Positions 34,140 to 42,284 of a stretch of DNA of 64,000 bases are shown one piece after another. The notes beneath the pieces were generated by a model. The model was not told the DNA's origin. It saw nothing but the letters and a program-made list of their open reading frames with translations, and did no database searches. Both the position numbers and the translations under genes were made by a program. The stretch comes from Pseudomonas sp. LS44. Its GTDB lineage: Bacteria > Pseudomonadota > Gammaproteobacteria > Pseudomonadales > Pseudomonadaceae. Position 1 is the stretch's first letter. Every line of letters begins with the position of its first letter. The stretch is from NCBI RefSeq assembly GCF_024730785.1, contig NZ_CP102830.1, positions 1,364,001 through 1,428,000 of the forward strand, in the 5' to 3' direction.

Positions 34140-35528
34140 TCACAGGATGATCTTGTCGCGCAGTTTATCGGCCGCGAGATTGAGTGCCTGGATGACCCGC
34201 TCCTTGTCGTAGTTCTGGATGCCGTTGGTATCCAGATACATGGAAAAGCCTGGCAGCTCATGCTCGACGTAGCTGGAGGTGGCGCCGAGGTCGCGGCGGA
34301 AGTCGACGACTTGATAGATCTGCACCGGGCGGCTGAAGCCCTTGACGCTGATCTGGCCCTTGTCGCGGCACATGATCACGTCTTTGACCAGCGAATAAGT
34401 CTCGTGGGAGATCAGAATCTCGCCGGACTCGGCGGCGCTTTCCAGGCGACTGGCGAGGTTCACTTCACGGCCGATGATGGTGTAGTCCATGCGCGTATCG
34501 GCGCCGAAGTTGCCCACCGTGCAGTAGCCGGTATTCAAGCCCATGCGGATTTCCAGCGGCTTGGTGATGCCTTGCGCGCGCCATTGCTGGCGCAGCACTT
34601 TCATGTGTTTGCGCATCACGATGGCCATCGATACGGCGTTCACCGCATCCTTCTTGGCGCCTTGGCTGGCCGGATCGCCGAAGAACACCATGACGCTGTC
34701 GCCGACGAACTTGTCGATGGTGCCGCCATGCTTGAGGGCGATCTTCGACATTTCGTTGAGGTAGTTGTTGAGCAGGTCGGTCAGCGCTTCGGCTTCCAGT
34801 TCTTCGGTCAGCTCGGTGAAGCCTTTGATATCGGAAAAGAACACGGTGAGTTTCTTGCGCTGGGTTTCCAGGCGCACATGCTTCTTGCCGCTGAAAATCA
34901 TCTCCCAGACCTGCGGGGACAGGTACTTGGCCAGGTTGCGGGCCAGCCGCGCGGCCTTTTCCTGCTCGCGTTTGATCTCGCTGCGGGCCAGCGACAGGCT
35001 TTGTCCCTGCTGATGCATGAAGAAGGCGGTGATGGCGATGAACAACGTGCTGAACAGAATGCTCACCAGTGCCACCGGCACCGGCGTGGCGAACTTGGCC
35101 TCGGGCTGCAATGCACCGCCGAGCAGCAAGGTGGCACTGACCATGACCAGCAGTGCCAGGCCCAGATAGCGCAGGCCGCCACTGAGCAGCGTGCTGAAAC
35201 TCAACACCAGCAGGAGCATCAGGCTCGGCACTAGGGAGAAGCCCAGCAGCGTGATAGCCAGGCCGGCGTGCAGGGCATCGACGAACAGCAGCGCGAGGGT
35301 GGTTTGTTCCGGGTAATCGTGGCGAAAGCGCAGGCTCAGCTGGTGCGCGAGATGGGGGTAGAGCAAGGCATAGGGCACCAGCCAAAGAATCTCTGAGCCG
35401 AAATGCTGGGTGTAGGTGCCGGCGGCGATGGTCGCGGCGGTGGCGATATAGGCCAGGATGCGCGAGTAGTAGGCGCGTAGCGATGAAGAAAGGAGGCCGC
35501 TGGCCGGTAAGACGCTGGCTGAGTTCAT
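34140..35528 (-). CDS. cyaB: Class III adenylate cyclase CyaB with MASE2 domain
   Basis: Makes cAMP, which in P. aeruginosa acts through Vfr on virulence and type IV pilus genes. The 462 aa match CyaB length. Residues about 20-190 form a six-helix MASE2 membrane sensor. The cyclase domain follows: FFSDIKGF and FVGDSVMVFFGD carry the two metal-binding Asp, and DYTIIGREVNLASRLE the Asn and Arg of the transition state. All catalytic residues are present. ATG 35528 (MNSASVLPASG) fits the known length better than an upstream start. The 3' end abuts a MITE-like element. Confidence 0.93.
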   Translation of the reverse strand: MNSASVLPASGLLSSSLRAYYSRILAYIATAATIAAGTYTQHFGSEILWLVPYALLYPHLAHQLSLRFRHDYPEQTTLALLFVDALHAGLAITLLGFSLVPSLMLLLVLSFSTLLSGGLRYLGLALLVMVSATLLLGGALQPEAKFATPVPVALVSILFSTLFIAITAFFMHQQGQSLSLARSEIKREQEKAARLARNLAKYLSPQVWEMIFSGKKHVRLETQRKKLTVFFSDIKGFTELTEELEAEALTDLLNNYLNEMSKIALKHGGTIDKFVGDSVMVFFGDPASQGAKKDAVNAVSMAIVMRKHMKVLRQQWRAQGITKPLEIRMGLNTGYCTVGNFGADTRMDYTIIGREVNLASRLESAAESGEILISHETYSLVKDVIMCRDKGQISVKGFSRPVQIYQVVDFRRDLGATSSYVEHELPGFSMYLDTNGIQNYDKERVIQALNLAADKLRDKIIL

Positions 35529-35697
35529 CGAGCTGACACTATCCCTGAGGCGCGGCGCCTCTGCCGGGCGCCTTGGCTGCCCCCGCACGACAGGGGCCAA
35601 AAAATTGACTGCCGGGATCATAACCAGCTAGCGCCCGGCCGCCAAGTACGGCGGCCAAACGGCTGAATGGGGGTCGCGATCGGTTGTCCCGCGTGAC

Positions 35698-36279
35698 TTA
35701 TCGGTTCTCCATCGCCGCTTTGTAGATGGAGTTTTTCGGCTGAGCGAAAACCCGCCGCATCATCGGCTCGAAAAACGATAGTGGCAGGCTCTCGTACTCG
35801 GGATCGAAGGCCGCCGCATCGTACTTGGCGCAAAACTCGATGGTCTGCTGGTACTGCGGGTGATCCTTGAATTGCTCGCGCAGATGGCGATCCAGGCCCA
35901 GGTGCTGGAAGAAGTAATAGCCCTGGAAAATCCCGTGCTTCTCGACTATCCAGAGGTTTTCGGCGCTAACGAAGGGCTTGAGAATGGCCGCAGCGATTTC
36001 CGGATGGTTGTACGAGCCAAGCGTGTCGCCGATGTCGTGCAGCAGGGCGCAGATCACGTATTCCTCGTCGCGGCCATCGCGATGGGCGCGGGTGGCGGTC
36101 TGCAGGGAATGGGTCAGGCGATCGACCGGGAAGCCACCGAAGTCGCCATCGAGCAGGCGCAGATGCGTGAGGATGCGGTCCGGCAGCTGCTTGGCGTACT
36201 CGACGAAGTCATGGCCGATGATGGCCCAATCCTCCGCGGTGCCGTCTTGCATATGCGTGAAGCGAGCGCGAGCGTTCAT
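35698..36279 (-). CDS. HD-domain protein, possibly a diiron oxygenase (PhnZ-like)
   Basis: A 193-aa soluble HD-domain protein. H57 (THSLQTA), H81-D82 (ALLHDIG), H92 (YNHPEIAA), H115 (VEKHGIF) and D154 (AKYDAA) form the six-ligand pattern of the mixed-valence diiron HD oxygenases such as PhnZ. The HSLQ motif is typical of that subgroup rather than of ordinary phosphohydrolases. A phosphohydrolase role remains possible. GAGGACT precedes ATG 36279. An Mpo1-like gene is 99 bp upstream on the same strand. Confidence 0.75.
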   Translation of the reverse strand: MNARARFTHMQDGTAEDWAIIGHDFVEYAKQLPDRILTHLRLLDGDFGGFPVDRLTHSLQTATRAHRDGRDEEYVICALLHDIGDTLGSYNHPEIAAAILKPFVSAENLWIVEKHGIFQGYYFFQHLGLDRHLREQFKDHPQYQQTIEFCAKYDAAAFDPEYESLPLSFFEPMMRRVFAQPKNSIYKAAMENR

Positions 36280-36378
36280 CAGGAGTCCTCTTGTCGTTGT
36301 ATGGGACGATTGCCGGAGCCAGGGTGCCTGATCCCGCGCCCGCGCGAATGGCGGGCGCGCAGCGATCACGGACAGGCA

Positions 36379-36696
36379 TCAGAACTTGATGCGGCCGGTG
36401 AAGGCATCCTTGAGCATGACCCAGTCACCCAGCAGGGAATACAGTGGGTACTTGAAGGTGGCAGGGCGATTCTTCTCGAAGACGAAATGGCCGACCCAGG
36501 CAAACCCATAACCGACTACCGGCAACCACAGCAGCGACAGCCATTGCTGGGTCACGCAGGCGAAAGCGACGATAGTCAGGACCAGCAGGCTGCCCACGTA
36601 ATGCAGGCGGCGGCAGGTCGGGTTGCTGTGCTCCTGTAGGTAATACGGATAGAACTCGGCAAAGCTCTGAAAGCGTTCGGCGGCTTGCGTGCTCAT
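36379..36696 (-). CDS. Mpo1-like (DUF962) membrane protein, putative Fe(II) dioxygenase
   Basis: A 105-aa membrane protein of the DUF962 family. Conserved histidines are H23 and H32 (YLQEHSNPTCRRLHYVG) and H70 (AWVGHFVFEKNRPATFKYP). The yeast member Mpo1 is an Fe(II) dioxygenase that shortens 2-hydroxy fatty acids by alpha-oxidation; transfer of that function here is inference. An AGGAGG site 6 bp before ATG 36696 is excellent. It diverges from an AraC regulator across 119 bp and precedes the HD-domain gene. Confidence 0.85.
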   Translation of the reverse strand: MSTQAAERFQSFAEFYPYYLQEHSNPTCRRLHYVGSLLVLTIVAFACVTQQWLSLLWLPVVGYGFAWVGHFVFEKNRPATFKYPLYSLLGDWVMLKDAFTGRIKF

Positions 36697-36815
36697 CACA
36701 CACCTCCTGTCATTGTGGTTTTGACAGTCTAGGTTCGCTGGCTTGCCAAGCCAGTGACATTGCGTGCCACTCTTATATCCTTGCCGCCGCCATTACTCCT
36801 CTATTAAAAAGGCCT

Positions 36816-37817
36816 ATGACCGAACGTACGACGTCCTCCAGTTGGGCCATTGGCATCGTCCAAGCTCTGGAAATGAGCGGTGTCGATTGCCGCACGCTGT
36901 TTAGCGAACTGGGGTTGGATTACATCGCCCTGGAAGATCCCGATGCGCGCTTTCCGCAGGACGGCATGACGCGCCTGTGGGAGCGGGCGGTACAGCTTTC
37001 CGGCAATCCGGCGATTGGCCTGAACATGGCCAGCGTGGTGCGCCCGGCCTCGTTCCACGTGGTCGGTTATGCGGCGATGTCGAGCCGCAACTTGAAGGAA
37101 GCGTTCGCTCGTCTGGTGCGCTACCAGCGGATCATTGCCGAGGGTGCCGATCTCAGTTTTCGCCCAGTGGCTGATGGTTATGCGCTGATTCTGGCGATTC
37201 ATGGCGATCGCCTGGCGCCGGCACGGCAGAGTGCGGAAGCTTCGCTGGCTTATACCCTGGCATTTTGTCGCTGGATGACCGGCAAGCCGCTGCGTCCACG
37301 GTTGGTGCGCTTTCAGGGGGATGCACCGGCGGATCTGGAGCCCTACCAGAAAGTCTTTCAGGCGTCGCTGCGTTTCAATGCCGAGCACTACGCACTGGTT
37401 TTCGAGCGGGCTGACCTCGAGGCACCGCTACCCAGCGCCAATGAATCGCTGGCGCAACTGCACGACCGTTTCGCTGGAGATTATCTGGCGCGTTTCTCCG
37501 GGAGCCGGGTGACGCATCAGGCTCGCCAGGTGCTGTGTCGCCTGTTGCCGCAAGGTGAGCCGAAGCGCGAGGTAGTGGCGCAGGCTCTGCATCTGTCGGA
37601 GCGTACCTTGCAACGCCGTTTGCAGGAGGAGGCAACCAGTTTCCAGCAGTTGCTCGATGACACCCGGCGTGAACTGGCCGTGCAATATCTGGCGCAGGCC
37701 AATCTGACTCTGCTGGAGATTTCCTACCTGCTGGGCTTTGCCGATCCGAGCAATTTCTTTCGTGCGTTCCGCCGTTGGTTCGACACCACGCCGGGCGAAT
37801 ACCGCAGCACGTTGTAG
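36816..37817 (+). CDS. AraC-family transcriptional regulator
   Basis: A 333-aa regulator of the same AraC subgroup as that at 12.8-13.8 kb. The N-terminal domain (about 1-215) has the arabinose-binding-like fold pattern (VRPASFHVVGYAAMSSRNLKEA, cut to 20: VRPASFHVVGYAAMSSRN). The C-terminal HTH ends in LGFADPSNFFRAFRRWF and TPGEYR. It diverges from the Mpo1-like gene and may control it and the HD-domain gene. The inducer is unknown. Confidence 0.88.
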   Translation: MTERTTSSSWAIGIVQALEMSGVDCRTLFSELGLDYIALEDPDARFPQDGMTRLWERAVQLSGNPAIGLNMASVVRPASFHVVGYAAMSSRNLKEAFARLVRYQRIIAEGADLSFRPVADGYALILAIHGDRLAPARQSAEASLAYTLAFCRWMTGKPLRPRLVRFQGDAPADLEPYQKVFQASLRFNAEHYALVFERADLEAPLPSANESLAQLHDRFAGDYLARFSGSRVTHQARQVLCRLLPQGEPKREVVAQALHLSERTLQRRLQEEATSFQQLLDDTRRELAVQYLAQANLTLLEISYLLGFADPSNFFRAFRRWFDTTPGEYRSTL

Positions 37818-37837
37818 ATCGCCCGGATTAGCGCCCT

Positions 37838-37894
37838 GTAGGAGCGAATTTATTCGCGATAGCTAACTGCTGATCGCGAATGAATCCGCTCCTA
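37838..37894. repeat. REP-type inverted repeat
   Basis: GTAGGAGCGAATTTATTCGCGA and its inverted partner TCGCGAATGAATCCGCTCCTAC bracket a short spacer. This is the common pseudomonad GTAGGAGCGG REP pair, here between convergent genes (AraC and trkH). Confidence 0.8.
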
Positions 37895-37922
37895 CGGAAG
37901 ATTCATCGGCGCGGCGCGCTGC

Positions 37923-39380
37923 TCAGTGCCGCCAGAACGCCGGCATAAACAGCACCAGCACGGTGACGATCTCCAGCCGCCCGAGCAGCATGCCCAGGGT
38001 CAGCAACCATTTGGCCGCGTCCGGCACGGTGGCGAAGTTGCCCGCCGGGCCAATGATCTCACCGAGACCGGGGCCAACCCCGCAGACCGAGCTGGCCGCA
38101 CCGGTCAGTGCGGTCATCCAGTCGAGGCCGAGCAGGGCCAGGCCGAGGGCGATGGCGGCGATGGTGATGGTGAAGAAGAACGAGAAGGCCAGGATCGAGC
38201 GGACGATGTCCTCGTCCAGACGGTGGCCGTTGTATTTCTGCTTGATCACCGCGCGCGGGTGAATCAACTGGTGCAGGTTAGCCTTGAGCAGGATATAGGC
38301 GACCTGGAAGCGGAAGATCTTGATGCCGCCGGCGGTAGAGCCGGAGCAGCCGCCGATGAAGCCCAGATAGAAGAAAATCATCAGCGAGAAATTGCCCCAC
38401 AGGCTGTAGTCACCGAGGGCGAAACCGGTGGTGGTGACCACCGAGGTGACGTTGAAGGCTACGTGGCGTAAGGCATCCAGCCAGTGCAGCTGAGTCGTCA
38501 GCCAGTACCAGGTGCTCATCACCAGCCAGGTGAACAACAGCAGGCCGAGCAGGCCGCGAACCTGCTGGTCCCTGAGCAGCGCCCAGCGATTGCCGCGCAG
38601 GGTCGAGACGTAGAGGGCGAACGGCAGGCTGCCGAGGATCATCAACAGGATTGCCACCCAGTGCACGGCCGGTTGCTGCCATTTGGCCAGCGATTGGTCC
38701 GAGGTGGAGAAGCCGCCGGTGGAGATCGCCGACATGGCGTGATTGATGGCGTCGAACAGGTTCATGCCGGCGGCCCAGAGTGCCCAGGTGCCGAATAGCG
38801 AGATGCCGACGTAGCTAAGCACGATGTACTTGGCGACCATGTGTGAGCGCGGCATGACCTTGTCACCGGTGCGATCCGACGACTCGGTCTGGAACAGACG
38901 CATGCCGCCGATGCGCAACATCGGCAGGATCGCCACCGCCATGCCGATGAAGCCGATGCCGCCGAGCCAGTGCAGCAGCGAGCGCCACATGAGGATGCCC
39001 GGCGACATATTGTCCAGTCCCGACAGCACGGTGGCGCCGGTGGCGGTGATGCCGGACATGCTCTCGAAGTAGGCGTCGGTGTAGCTGAGACGATGAGCGA
39101 ACAGGAACGGCAGGGCGGCGAAGAGGCCCACGGTCACCCAGCTACTCACGGTCAGCATGTACATGTCGCGTGGACGCAGGTGGATCTTCTCCGGGCGACC
39201 GGAAATGACCAGGGCGAGTCCGGCTACGAAGGTGATCAGACTCGACCAGAGAAAGGCATGGATGTCCGAAGGCCGCTCGAAGATCAGCAGGGTGATCATG
39301 GGGACGACCATGCTGATGGCCAGGGTGATCAGAAAGATGCCGATGATGAAACCGATGATGCGCAGGGTCGGCAGGGCCAT
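37923..39380 (-). CDS. trkH: Trk potassium uptake protein TrkH
   Basis: Potassium-translocating inner-membrane subunit of the Trk system, 485 aa. Four pore-loop glycine filters are visible: SGITATGAT, SAISTGGFS, SVVTTTGFA and SSVCGVGPG. The loop GFIGGCSGSTAGGIKIFR is typical of TrkH. It needs the cytoplasmic NAD-binding TrkA, which is not in the window. I chose ATG 39380 (MALPTLRIIGF) by family length. Confidence 0.95.
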   Translation of the reverse strand: MALPTLRIIGFIIGIFLITLAISMVVPMITLLIFERPSDIHAFLWSSLITFVAGLALVISGRPEKIHLRPRDMYMLTVSSWVTVGLFAALPFLFAHRLSYTDAYFESMSGITATGATVLSGLDNMSPGILMWRSLLHWLGGIGFIGMAVAILPMLRIGGMRLFQTESSDRTGDKVMPRSHMVAKYIVLSYVGISLFGTWALWAAGMNLFDAINHAMSAISTGGFSTSDQSLAKWQQPAVHWVAILLMILGSLPFALYVSTLRGNRWALLRDQQVRGLLGLLLFTWLVMSTWYWLTTQLHWLDALRHVAFNVTSVVTTTGFALGDYSLWGNFSLMIFFYLGFIGGCSGSTAGGIKIFRFQVAYILLKANLHQLIHPRAVIKQKYNGHRLDEDIVRSILAFSFFFTITIAAIALGLALLGLDWMTALTGAASSVCGVGPGLGEIIGPAGNFATVPDAAKWLLTLGMLLGRLEIVTVLVLFMPAFWRH

Positions 39381-39631
39381 GAAATCGAGCTCGAGGTGGA
39401 ATGCGCGCATTCTAGTGGAGGTGGCCCTTCGCAACCAAAAAGAATGCCGTTAATGAAGGCTGCAGCGACTATTTTCGCGCATGGACCGCCCGTGGCAGGA
39501 AAAGGCCGGTGACCCGCAAATCGGCAAGTTCATGCCGTGGAGTGCATTCGGGTCCCGACTACGCACGCGAATCCGGACCAGCCACCCTGATCGGCTATCA
39601 TGGCCGCCTCTTCAGTTTCAGGAGGTGGCCG

Positions 39632-40186
39632 ATGGAGGCTCTCGACGCTCTGCTCAACCGCGTATCACTGGCTCGCTTGCAGGCGCCGGCGCCGAACTCC
39701 GAACAGCGCGACGTGATGTTCCGCGCCGCGCTGCGTGCACCCGATCATGGCTATCTGCGGCCTTGGCGTTTTCTCAGTATCGAGGGCGACGCACGCAACC
39801 GACTCGGCGAGCTGTTCGCGGCGGCGCTGTTGAAGAAGAACCCGCAAGCCACTCCAGAGGCGCTGAGCAAGGCGCGCTCGATGCCATTGCGGGCCCCGCT
39901 ACTGGTGGTGGTGATCGCCTCCGTGCAGCGCAATCACAAGATCCCGGTGGAAGAGCAAGTGCTCTCCGCCGGCTGCGCCGCCCACGGCATTCTGCTCGCT
40001 GCTTACGCCCAGGGTTTTGGCGCGATGTGGCGTACCGGCGAAATGTCCCATGACCCGCATGTCGCCGCCGGCCTCGGTCTGGAGGCCCACGAGCAGATGG
40101 TGGGGTTCATCTACTTGGGCAGTGTGGAGGGCGAGCGGCGCAGTCCGCCGGAGTTGAATCCGGCCGATTTCGTCAGCAACTGGTAA
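39632..40186 (+). CDS. Nitroreductase family protein (YdjA-like)
   Basis: FMN-dependent oxidoreductase, 184 aa. The YdjA-type start MEALDALLNRVS, then RAALRAPDHGYLRPWRF and AAHGILLAAYAQGFGAMWRTG fit the small minimal nitroreductases. AGGAGG lies 6 bp before ATG 39632. The physiological substrate is unknown. It converges with cpxS; the stop codons are 38 bp apart. Confidence 0.9.
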   Translation: MEALDALLNRVSLARLQAPAPNSEQRDVMFRAALRAPDHGYLRPWRFLSIEGDARNRLGELFAAALLKKNPQATPEALSKARSMPLRAPLLVVVIASVQRNHKIPVEEQVLSAGCAAHGILLAAYAQGFGAMWRTGEMSHDPHVAAGLGLEAHEQMVGFIYLGSVEGERRSPPELNPADFVSNW

Positions 40187-40224
40187 ACGCAGTTTTTTTG
40201 TAGCCGCGGCCGGCTGATTGCGCT

Positions 40225-41535
40225 TTACATCGGCAACTCGACGCGGGCGACAAAACCACCGTCGGGATGATTGTCCAGGATTAGCCGTCCGCCATGCCGC
40301 TCGATGGCGCGGCGGGCAATGGCCAGGCCCAGCCCGTGACCGGGCGTCGATTGCTGCGGCGCGCGGAAGAACGGCTCGCCGAGCCGGCCCAGCTGCTCGG
40401 CTGGCACGCCGGGACCGTGGTCGCGAACCTGGATGAACAGGCAGTCCTGTTCGCTGCTGATGTGAATCTCCACTGGCTGATCCGGCGGGCTGAAACGCAG
40501 GGCGTTGCGCAGCAGGTTGTCCAGCGCACGGCTGAGCATGTCCGGCCAGCCGAGCAGTTCTTGCGGGTTGCTGCCAGTGATCTGGATCTCTTGCCCGGGG
40601 GCGACTAATTGCGCATCTTCGCGGACCCGCTCGAGCAGCTCGCGGAGGATCAGCGGCTGGCGTACGCCGGGCTCGGCGTCGAGGCGGGCGAGGGCGAGAA
40701 TCTCGGCGATCAGCGCTTCCAGGCGGTCGCACTCCCGCGCCAGACGCGGCCACAGTGCCTCGCGCTCCTCGGGTGTGGCCCGCTCGGCCAAGGCCAGGGC
40801 GACCCGTAGCCGCGCGAGCGGCGAGCGCAGTTCGTGAGACACGTCGCGCAACAGCTGGCGCTGGCTGCCAATCAAATCCTGCAGGCGCTGACCCATGCGG
40901 TTGAAGTCGCCGGCCAGCACTCCCAGTTCGTCGCGTCGGCCGGCCAGGCGCTCCAGGCTGTTCTGTTGATAAGCCGTGCGGCCGAGGTCATGTACCGCAC
41001 GACGTAAGCGATCCAGCGGGCGAGTGATCGACAAGGTCAGCAGCAGGCTGAGCACCGTCAGCACCACCAAGGCGATGCCCAGCGCCGTGAGTGGCCAGAG
41101 CAAGCTGCTGCGGTGCCAAGCGGCCAGCTCGGGATAGGGGATGCGGTAGATAAATAAGTAAGAATTGCCGTCCGGAGCGCTGTATTCCTCGGTCAGCCGC
41201 CGCCAGGGCAGACGCTCGCCATGGCGTGCCTCAAAGGCCGCCGCTCGCGGGGGAAAGGTGCCACGGATCAGCGGTTCGCCATCCTCGCCGAGCACTTGGG
41301 TGTTGAGGCGGTATTCCCGCTTGCTGTGTTCCAGCAGTTGTTGCGCCGCTTCCGGACCCCAGCGTTGGTAGGTCTCGACCCAGCGACTGGGCAGCTCTTT
41401 GAGCGCCGGGTGGCGGGCGATAATCCAGGCGTCCTGATTCAGCGCATGGCTGAACAGCAGGGACAGCCCGGCGACCAGGGCGATGGCCAGCCAGAAGCTC
41501 GCGAAGATCCGCCAGAACAATGAGCGCACGGTCAC
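40225..41535 (-). CDS. cpxS: Cpx-type envelope stress sensor kinase
   Basis: Inner-membrane histidine kinase, 436 aa, CpxA/CpxS-like. Two membrane helices (about 10-30 and 145-168) flank a periplasmic sensor. HAMP follows, then the H-box with H234 (VSHELRSPLARL), N-box (NLLRNALRFS), G1 (VRDHGPGVP) and G2 (PGHGLGLAIARRA). The cognate regulator is cpxR at 42.3-43.0 kb, as in P. aeruginosa PA3204-3206. Unusually, a terminator and a 140-bp MITE-like element separate it from cpxP. The MITE ends 6 bp before the start codon; ACTCC... on the plus strand gives GGAGT just upstream. Confidence 0.88.
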   Translation of the reverse strand: MTVRSLFWRIFASFWLAIALVAGLSLLFSHALNQDAWIIARHPALKELPSRWVETYQRWGPEAAQQLLEHSKREYRLNTQVLGEDGEPLIRGTFPPRAAAFEARHGERLPWRRLTEEYSAPDGNSYLFIYRIPYPELAAWHRSSLLWPLTALGIALVVLTVLSLLLTLSITRPLDRLRRAVHDLGRTAYQQNSLERLAGRRDELGVLAGDFNRMGQRLQDLIGSQRQLLRDVSHELRSPLARLRVALALAERATPEEREALWPRLARECDRLEALIAEILALARLDAEPGVRQPLILRELLERVREDAQLVAPGQEIQITGSNPQELLGWPDMLSRALDNLLRNALRFSPPDQPVEIHISSEQDCLFIQVRDHGPGVPAEQLGRLGEPFFRAPQQSTPGHGLGLAIARRAIERHGGRLILDNHPDGGFVARVELPM

Positions 41536-41541
41536 TCCTTA

Positions 41542-41681
41542 GAGCCTGTTTACGATCTCGCGAGCTAGAGCCGGACAAGGCAAAAAGCGGGCGAAGAGCG
41601 GAGTTTACGAGCTGTAAATGAGCATCTGAGCCCGGTTTTTAACGCCGTACGGCCGACGCGCAGCAGATCGTAAACAGGTTC
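41542..41681. mobile_element. 140-bp MITE-like element, copy 3
   Basis: Ends GAGCCTGTTTACGATC and GATCGTAAACAGGTTC with flanking TTA on both sides (41539-41541, 41682-41684). Length equals copy 1, and long interior stretches match it (GACAAGGCAAAAAG, GTTTACGAGCTGTAAATGAG, TTTTTAACG). It has inserted between cpxP and cpxS, 6 bp before the cpxS start codon. Confidence 0.85.
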
Positions 41682-41693
41682 TTACGACAAAAA

Positions 41694-41718
41694 GCCCATC
41701 GGCCATGAGCCGATGGGC
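41694..41718 (-). terminator. Rho-independent terminator after cpxP
   Basis: GCCCATCGGC (41694-41703) and GCCGATGGGC (41709-41718) form a perfect 10-bp stem with a 5-base loop. On the minus strand it is followed by TTTTT. It lies 20 bp after the cpxP stop and should reduce read-through into cpxS. Confidence 0.88.
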
Positions 41719-41738
41719 GTGGGTGAAGGCGGCGACGG

Positions 41739-42149
41739 TTACTGGGCTTTCTGCGCCTTCTGCGCCTTCCAGGCCTCGAACTCGTCGCGTTCGGCTCGGC
41801 GTTCCTGCATCTTCTGCTGCAGTTGGTCGAACTCTTTCTGTTGCTCCGGCTTCAGCAGCGCGCGGATGTCGCTCTGGGTTTTGTCGTGCTTGGCCTTGAG
41901 TTCAGCTTGCATGGCCTTCTGTTCGGCTTCAGGAAGCTTCTTCAGGTAACGCTCGGTAATCTCGTGGCGGGCTTTCATTTGCTCGCCCATCAGCTTGCGT
42001 ACGTCCTGGCGTTGTTCCTGGCTCAGGTTCAGTTCTTTGAAGAACATCGAACCATGCTCGCCGCCGCGATGATGGCCCCCATAAGGGGACGCCAGAGCGA
42101 GGGCCGGCAGCGTGGCGGCGAACAGGGCGGCGATCAGAGTCTTGCGCAT
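41739..42149 (-). CDS. cpxP: CpxP/Spy-family periplasmic protein
   Basis: Periplasmic stress protein of 136 aa with a signal peptide (MRKTLIAALFAATLPALALA). Two LTxxQ-type motifs occur, LNLSQEQRQDV and LLKPEQQKEF, with a charged helical body and a tail of KAQKAQ repeats. CpxP/Spy proteins bind misfolded periplasmic proteins and can damp the Cpx kinase. It lies between cpxR and cpxS, with a CpxR-box-like site just upstream. Confidence 0.87.
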   Translation of the reverse strand: MRKTLIAALFAATLPALALASPYGGHHRGGEHGSMFFKELNLSQEQRQDVRKLMGEQMKARHEITERYLKKLPEAEQKAMQAELKAKHDKTQSDIRALLKPEQQKEFDQLQQKMQERRAERDEFEAWKAQKAQKAQ

Positions 42150-42234
42150 GATAGGTATCTCCTTGTCTCGATTCCGGCCATTTGCCGGATGAGCCCAGTG
42201 TAGGGATGACAAGGTCAAGGGCAGTCAGGCCAGC

Positions 42235-42250
42235 GTAAAGCTTGAGTAAA
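42235..42250. promoter_or_regulatory. CpxR-box-like direct repeat
   Basis: GTAAA-GCTTGA-GTAAA on the plus strand, in the cpxR-cpxP gap. The CpxR consensus is GTAAA-N5-GTAAA; here the spacer is 6. The place fits control of cpxP. Confidence 0.5.
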
Positions 42251-42284
42251 GGCGCACGCGCATGCTTATCGCGGCGGCTGTGGC

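Noticed and set aside
35698..36279. Reading the HD protein as a plain phosphohydrolase
   Set aside because: Not excluded, but the HSLQ motif and six-ligand set fit the diiron HD oxygenase subgroup better, so the call is given as possible.
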